Source of the DNA: JANLYC01 sp963815445
Lineage (GTDB): Bacteria > Actinomycetota > Actinomycetes > Propionibacteriales > Nocardioidaceae
NCBI GenBank assembly: GCA_963815445.1
Contig: CAWFGV010000008.1
Coordinates: 78,272 to 142,271, forward strand
Length of the DNA stretch: 64,000 nucleotides
Direction of reading: 5' to 3'
Of the stretch, positions 43,315 to 50,723 are shown piece by piece. The first letter of the stretch is position 1. Each line of letters opens with the position of its first letter. The position numbers and the translations under genes are program-made. Under the pieces are notes generated by a model that saw nothing but the letters and a program-made list of their open reading frames with translations, was not told the origin of the DNA and did not search any database.

Positions 43315-44553
43315 TCAGGAGAAGACGCTGCGCCGCTGGATCAGCAGCGAGTACAGCGTGTGCTGGATCGTCTCCCGGACCTGGTCGGTCACGTTGAAGA
43401 CCAGCATCGGGTCGTCGGCCGCGCCCTCGCCGTAGCTGTCGGTACGGATCGGCTCGCCGAACTCGATCAGCCACTTCGACGGCAGCGGGATCATCCCCAG
43501 CGGGCCCAGCCACGGGAAGAACGGCGTGATCGGAATGTAGGGCATGCCGAGCAGCCGGGCGACCGAGGGGAGGTTGCCGACAAGCGGGTAGATCTCCTCG
43601 GCCCCGACGACCGAGCAGGGCACAATCGGCACGCGGGTGCGCAGCGCGGCCGAGACGAACCCTCCTCGCCCGAACCGTTGCAGTTTGTAGCGCTCGGAGA
43701 ACGGCTTGCCGATGCCTTTGAAGCCTTCCGGCCATACCCCGACCAGCTCGCCGCGCGACAACATCCGCTCGGCGTCCTCGTTGCTGGCCAGGGTGGCTCC
43801 ACCCTTGCGCGCGAGGGTGCCTACGAACGGCAGGCGAAACACGAGGTCGGCCGCGAGGGCACGCAGGAACCGGTCGGCGTGGTCATGGACGACCAGACCG
43901 GTCATCAACCCGTCGATCGGAATCGTGCCGGAGTGGTTGGACACGACGAGAGCGCCACCCGACGCGGGGATGTTGTCGATGCCCCGCACCTCGATCCGGA
44001 ACCAGTTCTCGGCAAGCGGGCGCAGCGCCGTCAGGAGGAACGTCTCGGTGACCTCGACGTCGAACCCGAACTCGTCGACCTCGTACTCCCCGGTGATGCG
44101 GCGCCGGATGAACGCAAGCAGTGCGGCGACCTGCTGCTCCCAGTCCGCCGCGCCGAAAACCTCGTGGGCTGCGTCGACGATGGCGTCGGCCACGTCGTCT
44201 GCCGACATGGCGTGGACCGGCGCCTCGGCTCGAGGGGCCGCGCTGCCGGAACGCGGTCGGCTGCCGGCCGGTCGCTGACGAAGCGATGGACCGGTGACGG
44301 AACCCGTGGTCGCGCGGGAACCAGCGTCACCAGCTGCTGACGCGGCAGCCGGGGAGTCAGCACGCTTGCGTGTGCGCGACTGCGGAGCCTCCCGGGGGTC
44401 GACCGTCTCCGGGGCGGCGGGCTTCGCCGCCGGGTGCCGGGGGCGGGGCGGCGTGCTGGGCGCGAGCGCCCGTGCGGCGGCGCTCGGTGACGTGCGTGAG
44501 CCGCGACCGGGCCGGCCGCGACCGCCGATCGGGATGATCTCAGCGTCCGGCAT
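43315..44553 (-). CDS. 1-acyl-glycerol-3-phosphate acyltransferase-like (PlsC family)
   Basis: 412 residues. An Arg/Pro/Ala-rich tail of ~110 residues leads into a PlsC domain: the catalytic NHSGTIPIDG block (HxxxxD-like, residues ~205-214), FVGTLARKGGATLAS, the substrate motif GVWPEGFKG, and VPIVPCSVVGAEEIYPL. It corresponds to the acyltransferase that follows galE2 in mycobacteria (Rv0502, from memory). The likely role is phospholipid or glycolipid acylation at the membrane. The ATG overlaps the epimerase stop by 14 bases. The disordered extension is unusual for PlsC itself. Confidence 0.82.
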   Translation of the reverse strand: MPDAEIIPIGGRGRPGRGSRTSPSAAARALAPSTPPRPRHPAAKPAAPETVDPREAPQSRTRKRADSPAAASAAGDAGSRATTGSVTGPSLRQRPAGSRPRSGSAAPRAEAPVHAMSADDVADAIVDAAHEVFGAADWEQQVAALLAFIRRRITGEYEVDEFGFDVEVTETFLLTALRPLAENWFRIEVRGIDNIPASGGALVVSNHSGTIPIDGLMTGLVVHDHADRFLRALAADLVFRLPFVGTLARKGGATLASNEDAERMLSRGELVGVWPEGFKGIGKPFSERYKLQRFGRGGFVSAALRTRVPIVPCSVVGAEEIYPLVGNLPSVARLLGMPYIPITPFFPWLGPLGMIPLPSKWLIEFGEPIRTDSYGEGAADDPMLVFNVTDQVRETIQHTLYSLLIQRRSVFS

Positions 44554-45574
44554 GCGGAACCACCTTGGCCATGGTCGCGGAGACACGCTCCTCGAGATCG
44601 GCCAGGCGTTGCGGGTTGAGCGGGCCGGGCCGCAACCGTTGGGCGAACGCCTCGAATGCCCCGGCCGTGGTGAAGGTGGGCTCGAAACCGAACTGCCCAC
44701 GCATCCGCGAAGTGTCGATGCCTCGCCCGTAGGCCAAGAATGCAGCCTGCTCTGACGACAGCTCGGCATACCGGATCCGCGGGAACACCGCGCCGAGAGG
44801 TCCTAGTGCCATCGTCGGCACGGCCACGCTGGGACGGCCGAGCCGCCGGATGGCCTGAGACAGCATGAGGACCCCGTCCCCGGCGACGTTGAAGGTGCCA
44901 TCGACGTCGGCGACCGTTGCGTGCTGAAGGGCCGCCAGCGCGTCCTCCTCGTGGCAGAACTGCAGCCGAGGGTCGAACCCGAGCACGGTGGGAACGACAG
45001 GCAAAGAGAGGTAACGGGTCAATGAGGTTTCGATGCGCGGCCCGATCAGGTTCGCGCAGCGCAACATCGTCACTCCCACGTCGGGACGACGACGAGCGAA
45101 ACCGCGGACGTAGCCCTCGACCTCGACGGAGTCCTTGCCGAAGCCTGAGCGCGGCATCCGGCGGGGCGCCATGTCCTCGCTGAACATGGCGGGGTCCTTG
45201 GGCGAGGAGCCGTAGACCTGCGCTGACGACTTGACCACCAGCCGACTGACGCCCGGCGCCTTCTGGCATGCAGCCAGCAGCTGCATGGTGCCGATGACGT
45301 TGATTTCCTTCATCGAGGTCCGGCCGCCGGCGCCGCCGGGGGTGGCGATGACGCTCAGGTGGACGACGGTATCGACCTCTTCGGCCGCGATGACCTTGGC
45401 GATCACGGGGTTGCGGATGTCGGCGCGGACGAAGCGCACGTCGCCGAGGTCGTGGCGAGGAGGCACGACGTCAACCCCGATGACGCGCTCCACGCGCGGG
45501 TCGGCGGCGATCCGGCGGGCGAACCGACCGCCGAGATCACGGCAGACCCCGGTGACCAGGACGACGCGGCCCAT
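44540..45574 (-). CDS. NAD-dependent epimerase/dehydratase (SDR family, GalE2-like)
   Basis: 344-residue extended SDR. The nucleotide-binding loop VLVTGVCRDLGGRFARRI departs from the standard TGxxGxxG, with Cys-Arg-Asp in the loop. DTVVHLSVIATPG and NVIGTMQLLAACQ follow. The usual YxxxK is not obvious: VKSSAQVYGSSPKD supplies Ser and Tyr-Gly, but the expected YxxSK helix reads RSGFGKDSVEVEGYV, so catalysis may differ. Its orthologues lie between bS22 and the acyltransferase in mycobacteria. Confidence 0.8.
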   Translation of the reverse strand: MGRVVLVTGVCRDLGGRFARRIAADPRVERVIGVDVVPPRHDLGDVRFVRADIRNPVIAKVIAAEEVDTVVHLSVIATPGGAGGRTSMKEINVIGTMQLLAACQKAPGVSRLVVKSSAQVYGSSPKDPAMFSEDMAPRRMPRSGFGKDSVEVEGYVRGFARRRPDVGVTMLRCANLIGPRIETSLTRYLSLPVVPTVLGFDPRLQFCHEEDALAALQHATVADVDGTFNVAGDGVLMLSQAIRRLGRPSVAVPTMALGPLGAVFPRIRYAELSSEQAAFLAYGRGIDTSRMRGQFGFEPTFTTAGAFEAFAQRLRPGPLNPQRLADLEERVSATMAKVVPHAGR

Positions 45575-45589
45575 CGTTGTGGTGCCTGC

Positions 45590-45691
45590 CTACTTGCCCT
45601 GGCGGCGACGCTGGATGCGGGTCTTCTTCAACAGCTTGCGGTGCTTCTTCTTCGCCATCCGCTTGCGGCGCTTCTTGATAACTGAGCCCAC
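45590..45691 (-). CDS. 30S ribosomal protein bS22 (AURKAIP1/COX24-domain)
   Basis: 33-residue highly basic protein: MGSVIKKRRKRMAKKKHRK to residue 19, then LLKKTRIQRRRQGK. This is the small actinobacterial ribosomal protein seen in mycobacterial 30S subunits (bS22). GTG start, with GAAAGG upstream. It lies 15 bases before the epimerase start, as in the mycobacterial order HTH-bS22-galE2. Confidence 0.93.
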   Translation of the reverse strand: MGSVIKKRRKRMAKKKHRKLLKKTRIQRRRQGK

Positions 45692-45830
45692 GGTCTACCT
45701 TTCGGGCGTTGACTGGAGTGTCCGGTACCGACGCGGCCCCGACAAGCTGGGTATCGCACGCGCGGGGCGTGACCGCAGAAGCCTACCCGTTGGTCGCTGC
45801 CCGACCCTATTCGGTCGTGGTGGCCTCCCC

Positions 45831-45851
45831 TGATGCATGTTTATGCATTCA
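45831..45851. promoter_or_regulatory. ATGCAT-centred inverted repeat
   Basis: Two ATGCAT palindromes stand ten bases apart inside a larger imperfect inverted repeat (TGATGCAT-GTTT-ATGCATTCA, allowing one offset). Such symmetry in an AT-rich patch between divergent genes suggests a repressor site. No known operator family is recognised. Confidence 0.35.
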
Positions 45852-45908
45852 CTGTGTCGTGATGACCCTCCGCCTGACTAGCCCGTAGGGATGAGTCACC
45901 CTCAGCCG

Positions 45909-45960
45909 ATCGGGGGAACCTCAATCCGAAAAATTTTCCCCCGATTCCCGTCTTAATCGG
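45909..45960 (+). promoter_or_regulatory. possible two-state RNA leader of the CAP gene
   Basis: ATCGGGGGAA (45909-45918) pairs perfectly with TTCCCCCGAT (45936-45945) around a 17-base loop. CCGATT (45941-45946), part of that second arm, can instead pair with AATCGG (45955-45960). The two helices are mutually exclusive. The segment lies 116 bases before the CAP start. It does not match the c-di-AMP riboswitch core as I know it. Function is speculative. Confidence 0.35.
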
Positions 45961-46075
45961 ACAACAGGCAATTACTCTTCGTGATTGCGCTTGCACACTC
46001 CGCTACTAACCCCCAAACTCAGAACCGGTCCACTGAGGCCTTCGGACCAGCTACGTCCCTGGGGAGGGAGAATAT

Positions 46076-46714
46076 ATGAACGAGAAAAGCACGGAGAGCG
46101 AACCTACGGCGGTTGAACACGCACCGCACCTGGCTGCGCCCTTCATCAAGCCCGGCGGTCGGCTCAAGCGCCGCTTCGGCACCACCGCCATCGCCGTCAT
46201 CGCAACCGCCGGCGTCGTCCTGCCCATGCAGGCACCCGCGCAAGCCGTCCCGGCCGCTCAGCCGTCCACCACGGTGTCCGCAGCCCCCGCGCTCACGGCT
46301 ACGACGGCCGGCGTGCGGAGCAAGCAACCGTCGGGCACCAACCTCCGGCGGGACGTGTACGAGTCCCGCCTCCACACCTGGGCCAACCGGGTCCGGCACT
46401 CGCACGGCATCCGCGTCATCGCGGTCCGCCCGTGCCACGAGGGCTACGCGGAGCGCTGGACCGGCTACCTGGCACGCAACAACGAGTTCTTCCACCAGGA
46501 CCTCGGTCACTACATGGACCAGTGCAAGCTCACCAAGGCAGGTGAGATTCTCGCCCTCGGCAGTGTCACGCCATACCGGATGATCCGCATGTGGCTCGGC
46601 TCACCTGAGCACCGTCGGATCCTGCTCGACCCGTCGTTCGCCCTTTCGGGCATCGCCGCCCGGCGGGACACCAACGGCAACTGGATCGGCTGCATCGACT
46701 TCGGTCGCCGCTGA
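46076..46714 (+). CDS. secreted CAP-domain (SCP-like) protein
   Basis: 212 residues with an unusually long cytoplasmic lead before a hydrophobic segment (TTAIAVIATAGVVLPMQAPAQA), probably an extended signal peptide. The CAP domain covers about 90-212: NRVRHSHGIR, CHEGYAERWTGYLARNNEFFHQDLGHYMD, ILALGS, MWLGSPEHRRILLDPSF and NWIGCIDFG. The metal/active-site His of HQDL and the His of PEHR are present; three cysteines occur in the domain. Function unknown. It is inserted, on the opposite strand, between the HTH and bS22 genes that are neighbours in mycobacteria. Confidence 0.8.
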   Translation: MNEKSTESEPTAVEHAPHLAAPFIKPGGRLKRRFGTTAIAVIATAGVVLPMQAPAQAVPAAQPSTTVSAAPALTATTAGVRSKQPSGTNLRRDVYESRLHTWANRVRHSHGIRVIAVRPCHEGYAERWTGYLARNNEFFHQDLGHYMDQCKLTKAGEILALGSVTPYRMIRMWLGSPEHRRILLDPSFALSGIAARRDTNGNWIGCIDFGRR

Positions 46715-46760
46715 CCATCAGCCCTCCCCGGCCACCGCGGCACCCACGGGGGTAACAGTC

Positions 46761-46797
46761 GACGAGGCGGGTCCCCACCTGGGGGACCCGCCTCGTC
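46761..46797. terminator. strong hairpin terminator after the CAP gene
   Basis: Perfect 16-base-pair stem GACGAGGCGGGTCCCC with its complement around ACCTG, 46 bases past the CAP stop. It also lies beyond the convergent HTH stop, so it can act in both directions. Short GTTT follows instead of a full U-tract. Confidence 0.88.
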
Positions 46798-46838
46798 GGC
46801 GTTTCCGGTGCCTCGTCACGCGAGTGCGGACTCTGCAC

Positions 46839-46878
46839 CTAGGTCAACCTAGGTCAACCCAAATCAATCTAAATCAAC
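46839..46878. repeat. four phased 10-bp tandem repeats
   Basis: CTAGGTCAAC, CTAGGTCAAC, CCAAATCAAT, CTAAATCAAC: four adjacent ten-base units with consensus CTARRTCAAY, ending two bases from the HTH stop codon. One unit per helical turn would put equivalent bases on the same DNA face. Between convergent genes, so not a simple promoter. Confidence 0.8.
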
Positions 46879-46880
46879 CG

Positions 46881-47090
46881 TCACCCTGCCTGGAAGAAGG
46901 ACTTCCGCAGGTACTCGTTGACGGCGTCCTCGGGGACGCGAAAAGAGCGCCCCACCCGGACCGCAGGCAGATCACCCGCGTGCACCAGGCGGTACACCGT
47001 CATCTTGGACACTCTCATCACCGTGGCGACTTCCGCCACCGTCAGGAACTTGACCTCAGAGATGCCGTCCCCGGTCGTGTTTGCGGCCAT
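46881..47090 (-). CDS. helix-turn-helix regulator (excisionase/MerR-like)
   Basis: 69-residue DNA-binding protein: KFLTVAEVATVMRVSKMTVY then RLVHAGDLPAVRVGRSFRVPE, a winged helix of the Xis/MerR type with no ligand domain. Despite the excisionase-like fold, it is a chromosomal regulator conserved across actinobacteria (Rv0500A in M. tuberculosis and a similar gene near bldN in Streptomyces, from memory). The ATG giving MAANTTGDG is chosen; a longer frame adds 17 unconserved residues. Targets unknown. Confidence 0.85.
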   Translation of the reverse strand: MAANTTGDGISEVKFLTVAEVATVMRVSKMTVYRLVHAGDLPAVRVGRSFRVPEDAVNEYLRKSFFQAG

Positions 47091-47331
47091 GACGCACCAA
47101 CTTCCGGCACGGGCGCTCTTCGGCTTCCCCACCGAAGACACAATCGCTCGCGCGTCCCCGTGAGAGTAGTGGCAAATGGGGCTGATGGGAAAGCAAAGTG
47201 GGGAAATCGATGTCGCATCGGAAGCGAATCTGCGCGCCTCATCGGCGTGTCGCTTGCAAACCGCGGCAAATCAGCCCTCCGGGGGTGCGCGGACCGTCGC
47301 TCGCGTCTCGCTCAAGCGCTGCTGTCCCGAC
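47091..47331. other. intergenic region upstream of the HTH gene
   Basis: About 240 bases between the HTH start and the acuC stop, both on the minus strand. It must hold the HTH promoter. I see no strong hairpin or recognisable box, and no credible small gene. Confidence 0.5.
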
Positions 47332-48504
47332 TCAGTAGTCGAGCGGAATGCCGTGCCACGGGAAGACCTCGCGTCGGGTCTGCTCGACACAGCGATCCAG
47401 CCACGAGTCGGGGTTGTAGCCCTGGTCCCAGGCGTCGTACCGCGGCTCGCGACCATCGGTCATGAGGATCGGCGCCCGACGGCCCGTCAGGGCCTCGACG
47501 TGTCGTTGCCACGCCTCGGGAGTCGACAGGTGCGGGTCCAACGGGCGTCCGGCCACCACCGCGAGCAAGTGCGTCCACGTGCGGGGTACGACGTCGACCA
47601 CGGCGTACCCGCCGCCACCTGTCACCACCCATCGACCTCCACAGACCTCGTGCGCCAGCTCGTGCACGGCCAGATGAGCAGCACGCTGTCCGTCGATGCT
47701 CAGCATCAGGTGGGCGAGTGGGTCGTCCATGTGCGAGTCACAACCGTGCTGGCTGACGAGCACGGTCGGTTTGAACTCCCGGAGCAGCGGAGGGACGACG
47801 GCATGGAACGCCCGCAGCCAGCCGCCGTCGGCCGTACCCGGTGGCACACCGACGTTGACCGACATCCCTTCAGCGCCTGGCCCACCGCTCTCGGTGGCCT
47901 CTCCCGTGCCTGGGAAGAGCGTGCGCGCGCTCTCGTGGAGGCTGATCGTCAGCACGCGCGGATCGTCGTAGAACGCAGCCTGGACGCCGTCGCCGTGATG
48001 CACATCGATGTCGACGTAGGCCACCTTCTCAGCGCCGGCCCGCAGGAGCCAGGCGATCGCGATGGCCGGGTCGTTGTAGATACAGAATCCGCTGGCCGTC
48101 TCGGCCATGGCATGGTGCAGGCCGCCGCTGATGTTGGCGGCATGCAGCGCCTGTCCGGTCCACACCAGACGCGTCGCCTCCAGCGTCGCGCCGACGATGT
48201 GAGCCGATGCCTCGTGCATGCGTGGGAACGTCGGGTTGTCGTCCGTGCCCAGGCCGTGGGCGAGGTCCTGGTCGTGGGAGTCCACGATGTTCTTCACCGC
48301 GGCGATGTAGCGAGCCGAGTGCACCAGCTCGATGTCGTCCTCGCTCGCAACGGGTGCGGGGACGACATCGAGGTCTGCCAGCACTCCCATGGCACGGGCC
48401 AGTCGAACCGTGAGATCGACGCGGATCGGCGCCATCGGATGCCCGACGCCGAAGTCGTACGCCGTCAGCTCGTCGTCGAAGACGAGGCTTCCCTGACCGG
48501 CCAT
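47332..48504 (-). CDS. acuC: acetoin utilization protein AcuC / histone deacetylase-family deacetylase
   Basis: 390-residue zinc deacetylase. Metal and catalytic motifs are ISGGLHHAMAETASGFCIYND, VAYVDIDVHHGDGVQ, TISLHES and VSQHGCDSHMDDP. In Bacillus AcuC deacetylates acetyl-CoA synthetase; the actinobacterial enzyme probably also acts on acetyl-lysine. It stands alone before proC, 29 bases away. Confidence 0.88.
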   Translation of the reverse strand: MAGQGSLVFDDELTAYDFGVGHPMAPIRVDLTVRLARAMGVLADLDVVPAPVASEDDIELVHSARYIAAVKNIVDSHDQDLAHGLGTDDNPTFPRMHEASAHIVGATLEATRLVWTGQALHAANISGGLHHAMAETASGFCIYNDPAIAIAWLLRAGAEKVAYVDIDVHHGDGVQAAFYDDPRVLTISLHESARTLFPGTGEATESGGPGAEGMSVNVGVPPGTADGGWLRAFHAVVPPLLREFKPTVLVSQHGCDSHMDDPLAHLMLSIDGQRAAHLAVHELAHEVCGGRWVVTGGGGYAVVDVVPRTWTHLLAVVAGRPLDPHLSTPEAWQRHVEALTGRRAPILMTDGREPRYDAWDQGYNPDSWLDRCVEQTRREVFPWHGIPLDY

Positions 48505-48533
48505 GAACTGACTCTAGACGGGCCGGACGGCGG

Positions 48534-49340
48534 CTACACCTCCTCGCCGTTGGCGAGCGCCCGGGACCGGTCCCGGGCGCTCTCCAGGGCGGTCATGAAG
48601 GCCGCGCGGACCTTGTGGTCCTCGAGCTCGCGAATCGCGGCCGCGGTGGTGCCGCCAGGTGAGGTGACCCGCTCACGGAGCACCGTCGGGTGCTCACCTG
48701 TCTCGCGCAACATCTTCGCCGAGCCCACCATGGTCTGTACGACGAGCTCGGTGGCCGTGGTGCGTGGGAGTCCCAAGTGGACGCCGGCCTCGATCATGGC
48801 CTCGACGACAAAGAACAGATACGCGGGGCCGGAACCCGAGATCGCGGTGACAGCGTCCTGCTGCTTCTCCGGCACGCGGATCACCTTGCCGGTGGCGCGT
48901 AGCAAGGTCTCGGCCTCGACGAGGTGCGCCTCGTCGCAATGTGAGCCGCGCGAGATGGCCGCCATCCCCTCGTCCACGAGAGCGGGGGTGTTGGGCATGA
49001 CCCGGACCACAGGAACGCCGGCAGGCAGCCGTGCCTCGATCAGGGCGGTGGTGATGCCGGCGGCGAGCGAGATGACCAGCTGGGCCGGCCTGATGATCGG
49101 CGCGATCTCATCGAGCAGGTCGGCCATGTCCTGCGGCTTGACGACCAGGATCAGTGTGTCGGCCTTGGCGGCCGCCTCGCTGTTCGAGACGACGTCCACG
49201 CCGTACCGTTCGCGGAGCTCGTCGGCCCGCGCCGGTCGTCGCTCGGACATCAACAGCTCGGCGGGGGCGCGCCCCGCACGGAGCAGGCCCGAGACCACCG
49301 TCTCGCCCATCACGCCCGCGCCCAGGATCGCGACGGTCAT
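48534..49340 (-). CDS. proC: pyrroline-5-carboxylate reductase
   Basis: 268-residue enzyme making the last step of proline synthesis. The NAD(P) loop VAILGAGVMGETVVSGLL opens the protein, VKPQDMADLLDEIAP follows, and the substrate region AISGSGPAYLFFVVEAM and VTSPGGTTAAAI is intact. It is followed on the opposite metabolic side by proline dehydrogenase, 49 bases upstream on the same strand. Confidence 0.94.
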   Translation of the reverse strand: MTVAILGAGVMGETVVSGLLRAGRAPAELLMSERRPARADELRERYGVDVVSNSEAAAKADTLILVVKPQDMADLLDEIAPIIRPAQLVISLAAGITTALIEARLPAGVPVVRVMPNTPALVDEGMAAISRGSHCDEAHLVEAETLLRATGKVIRVPEKQQDAVTAISGSGPAYLFFVVEAMIEAGVHLGLPRTTATELVVQTMVGSAKMLRETGEHPTVLRERVTSPGGTTAAAIRELEDHKVRAAFMTALESARDRSRALANGEEV

Positions 49341-49389
49341 CGCTGCCTCCCGTCCGGCTCCAGCCTCGCCGCCATCCCGCGGTGGACCG

Positions 49390-50319
49390 TTAGCCCTTGG
49401 TGATGACTGACCTGGCGAAGAATGCCAGGTTGGACGGCTTCTCGGCGAGCCGTCTCATCAAGTATCCGTACCACTGGTCGCCGTAGGGCACGTAAACCCT
49501 GACCTTCTCACCCAGGGCCGCCAGTCGCTTCTGCTCATCGGGTCGGATGCCGAACAGCATCTGGTACTCATAGCTGCCCTGAGCCCGCTCGTTGCCGGCC
49601 GCGAGTGCCCCCGCGATCTCGATGAGCCGCGGATCGTGCGAAGCGACCATCGGGTAGCCGGCACCGGCCATCAATGCCTTGAGGCAACGCACGTAGGAGA
49701 GGTTGACCTCGTGCTTGCCCTGGAACGCGACCGACTCCGGCTCCTTGTAGGCGCCCTTGCACAGGCGGACGCGCGAGCCCTCGTAGGCAAGGTCCTTGCA
49801 GTCCGCCTCGGTGCGATGCAGGTACGCCTGCACCACAGCCCCCGTCGAGGGGAAGTCCTGACGAAGGTCGCGCAGGATGTTCAGTGTCGAGTCGGTGGTG
49901 GTGTGGTCCTCCATGTCGAGGGTGACCGTCGTACCTGCGTTGCTGGCCGCTTGGCAGATCGTCCGCGCATGCTCGAGGGCAACGCGCTCGCCGTCACCGG
50001 GTAGCGCCTGCCCAACCGCCGACAGCTTGACCGAGACCTCGGCGCCCTGCGTCAGACCCCTCTCGGCGAGACGCCCGAGCAGCAGGACATACGCGTCGAC
50101 CGTCGAACGCGCCTGCGCGAGGTCGAGCGTGTCCTCACCGAGATAGTCCAAGGTGACGCACAGACCGTCGGACACGAGATGCTGGGTGGCCTCGACCGCC
50201 GTGTCCACCGTCTCGCCTGCGACGAATCGCGCGACGATGCCGCTCGAGACGGGCATCGAGCTCACCAGGCGCTTGGTGGTGTCGCTCCGCGACAGCATGA
50301 GCAGCGAACGACGCAACAA
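49390..50319 (-). CDS. proline dehydrogenase (monofunctional PutA/PRODH)
   Basis: 309-residue FAD TIM-barrel enzyme oxidising proline to pyrroline-5-carboxylate. Signature segments: LDMEDHTTTDSTL, AYLHRTEADCKDL, RLCKGAYKEPESV, MVASHDPRLIEIA, and YQMLFGIRPDEQKRL with YVPYGDQWYGYLMRRL. I start at a TTG five bases after AAGGAG, because the ATG eight codons later lacks a site and earlier codons are unconserved. Being beside proC, it suggests a proline shuttle. Confidence 0.9.
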   Translation of the reverse strand: MLRRSLLMLSRSDTTKRLVSSMPVSSGIVARFVAGETVDTAVEATQHLVSDGLCVTLDYLGEDTLDLAQARSTVDAYVLLLGRLAERGLTQGAEVSVKLSAVGQALPGDGERVALEHARTICQAASNAGTTVTLDMEDHTTTDSTLNILRDLRQDFPSTGAVVQAYLHRTEADCKDLAYEGSRVRLCKGAYKEPESVAFQGKHEVNLSYVRCLKALMAGAGYPMVASHDPRLIEIAGALAAGNERAQGSYEYQMLFGIRPDEQKRLAALGEKVRVYVPYGDQWYGYLMRRLAEKPSNLAFFARSVITKG

Positions 50320-50471
50320 GGAAGCTCCTTCGTCACGGCCTGCACGAGGCCTTCGATCCTCAGGCTCGGAGGCCCCGTCGGTGGCACCGACGCGCTGGAC
50401 ACGGTACGCCGACCGGACTCTCGAGGTGTCACTAGGCTGAGCCCAGACCACCGTCGCAGGCAAGGAGCCCC

Positions 50472-50693
50472 ATGAGCCACCATGTGAACGCTGAGCTGGT
50501 CGCCAACGTGCTGAAGGTGTTGGTCGCCCCCGGCGACACAGTGGCGGCCGGCGACATGCTCGTCATCCTCGAGTCGATGAAGATGGAGATCCCCGTGAGC
50601 ACCGAGGTCTCCGGAACCGTCACCGACGTCGGCGTCGCCGAGGGCGACGTGGTGACCGAGGGGGACCTCATCGCCGCCATCGAGGAGAGCTGA
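50472..50693 (+). CDS. biotinyl/lipoyl-domain carrier protein
   Basis: 73-residue stand-alone carrier domain with the biotin-acceptor motif ESMKMEIPV near residue 35-43 and the usual beta-hairpins (TVAAGDMLVILESM; VVTEGDLIAAIEES). The Met-Lys-Met marks biotin rather than lipoyl modification. Small separate biotinyl proteins of this sort are common in actinobacteria; the carboxylase partner is not in the window. ATG follows AAGGAG. Confidence 0.88.
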   Translation: MSHHVNAELVANVLKVLVAPGDTVAAGDMLVILESMKMEIPVSTEVSGTVTDVGVAEGDVVTEGDLIAAIEES

Positions 50694-50723
50694 ACCACCA
50701 AGGCCGGTTCATCGCGTCGTGGG

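Larger units (their letters stand above)
45692..46075. other. 384-base AT-richer intergenic region between bS22 and the CAP gene
   Basis: Divergent control region with no gene that I can support. Its right two-thirds are visibly poorer in G+C than the flanks. It contains the ATGCAT palindrome pair at 45831-45851, a structured segment at 45909-45960, a short GGTCC/GGACC hairpin at 46027-46048, and a strong ribosome site (GGGGAGGGAG) before the CAP start. Promoters for bS22 (leftward) and the CAP gene (rightward) must lie here. Confidence 0.7.

Noticed and set aside
43222..44340. Plus-strand 372-residue frame opposite the acyltransferase
   Set aside because: Low-complexity shadow of the PlsC gene; no domain or ribosome site.
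45840..46070. c-di-AMP (ydaO) riboswitch before the CAP gene
   Set aside because: A GGGGGAACC word is present, but the long conserved blocks of that class (such as the CGUCAGCUAACC-like core) are absent.
46881..47090. Excisionase as a sign of a prophage or integrative element
   Set aside because: No integrase, attachment site or tRNA is nearby, and the small HTH gene is a conserved chromosomal locus in actinobacteria.
50262..50483. Small minus-strand frame upstream of the proline dehydrogenase start
   Set aside because: It overlaps the supported dehydrogenase and biotinyl genes, has Arg/Ser/Cys-biased composition and no family features.
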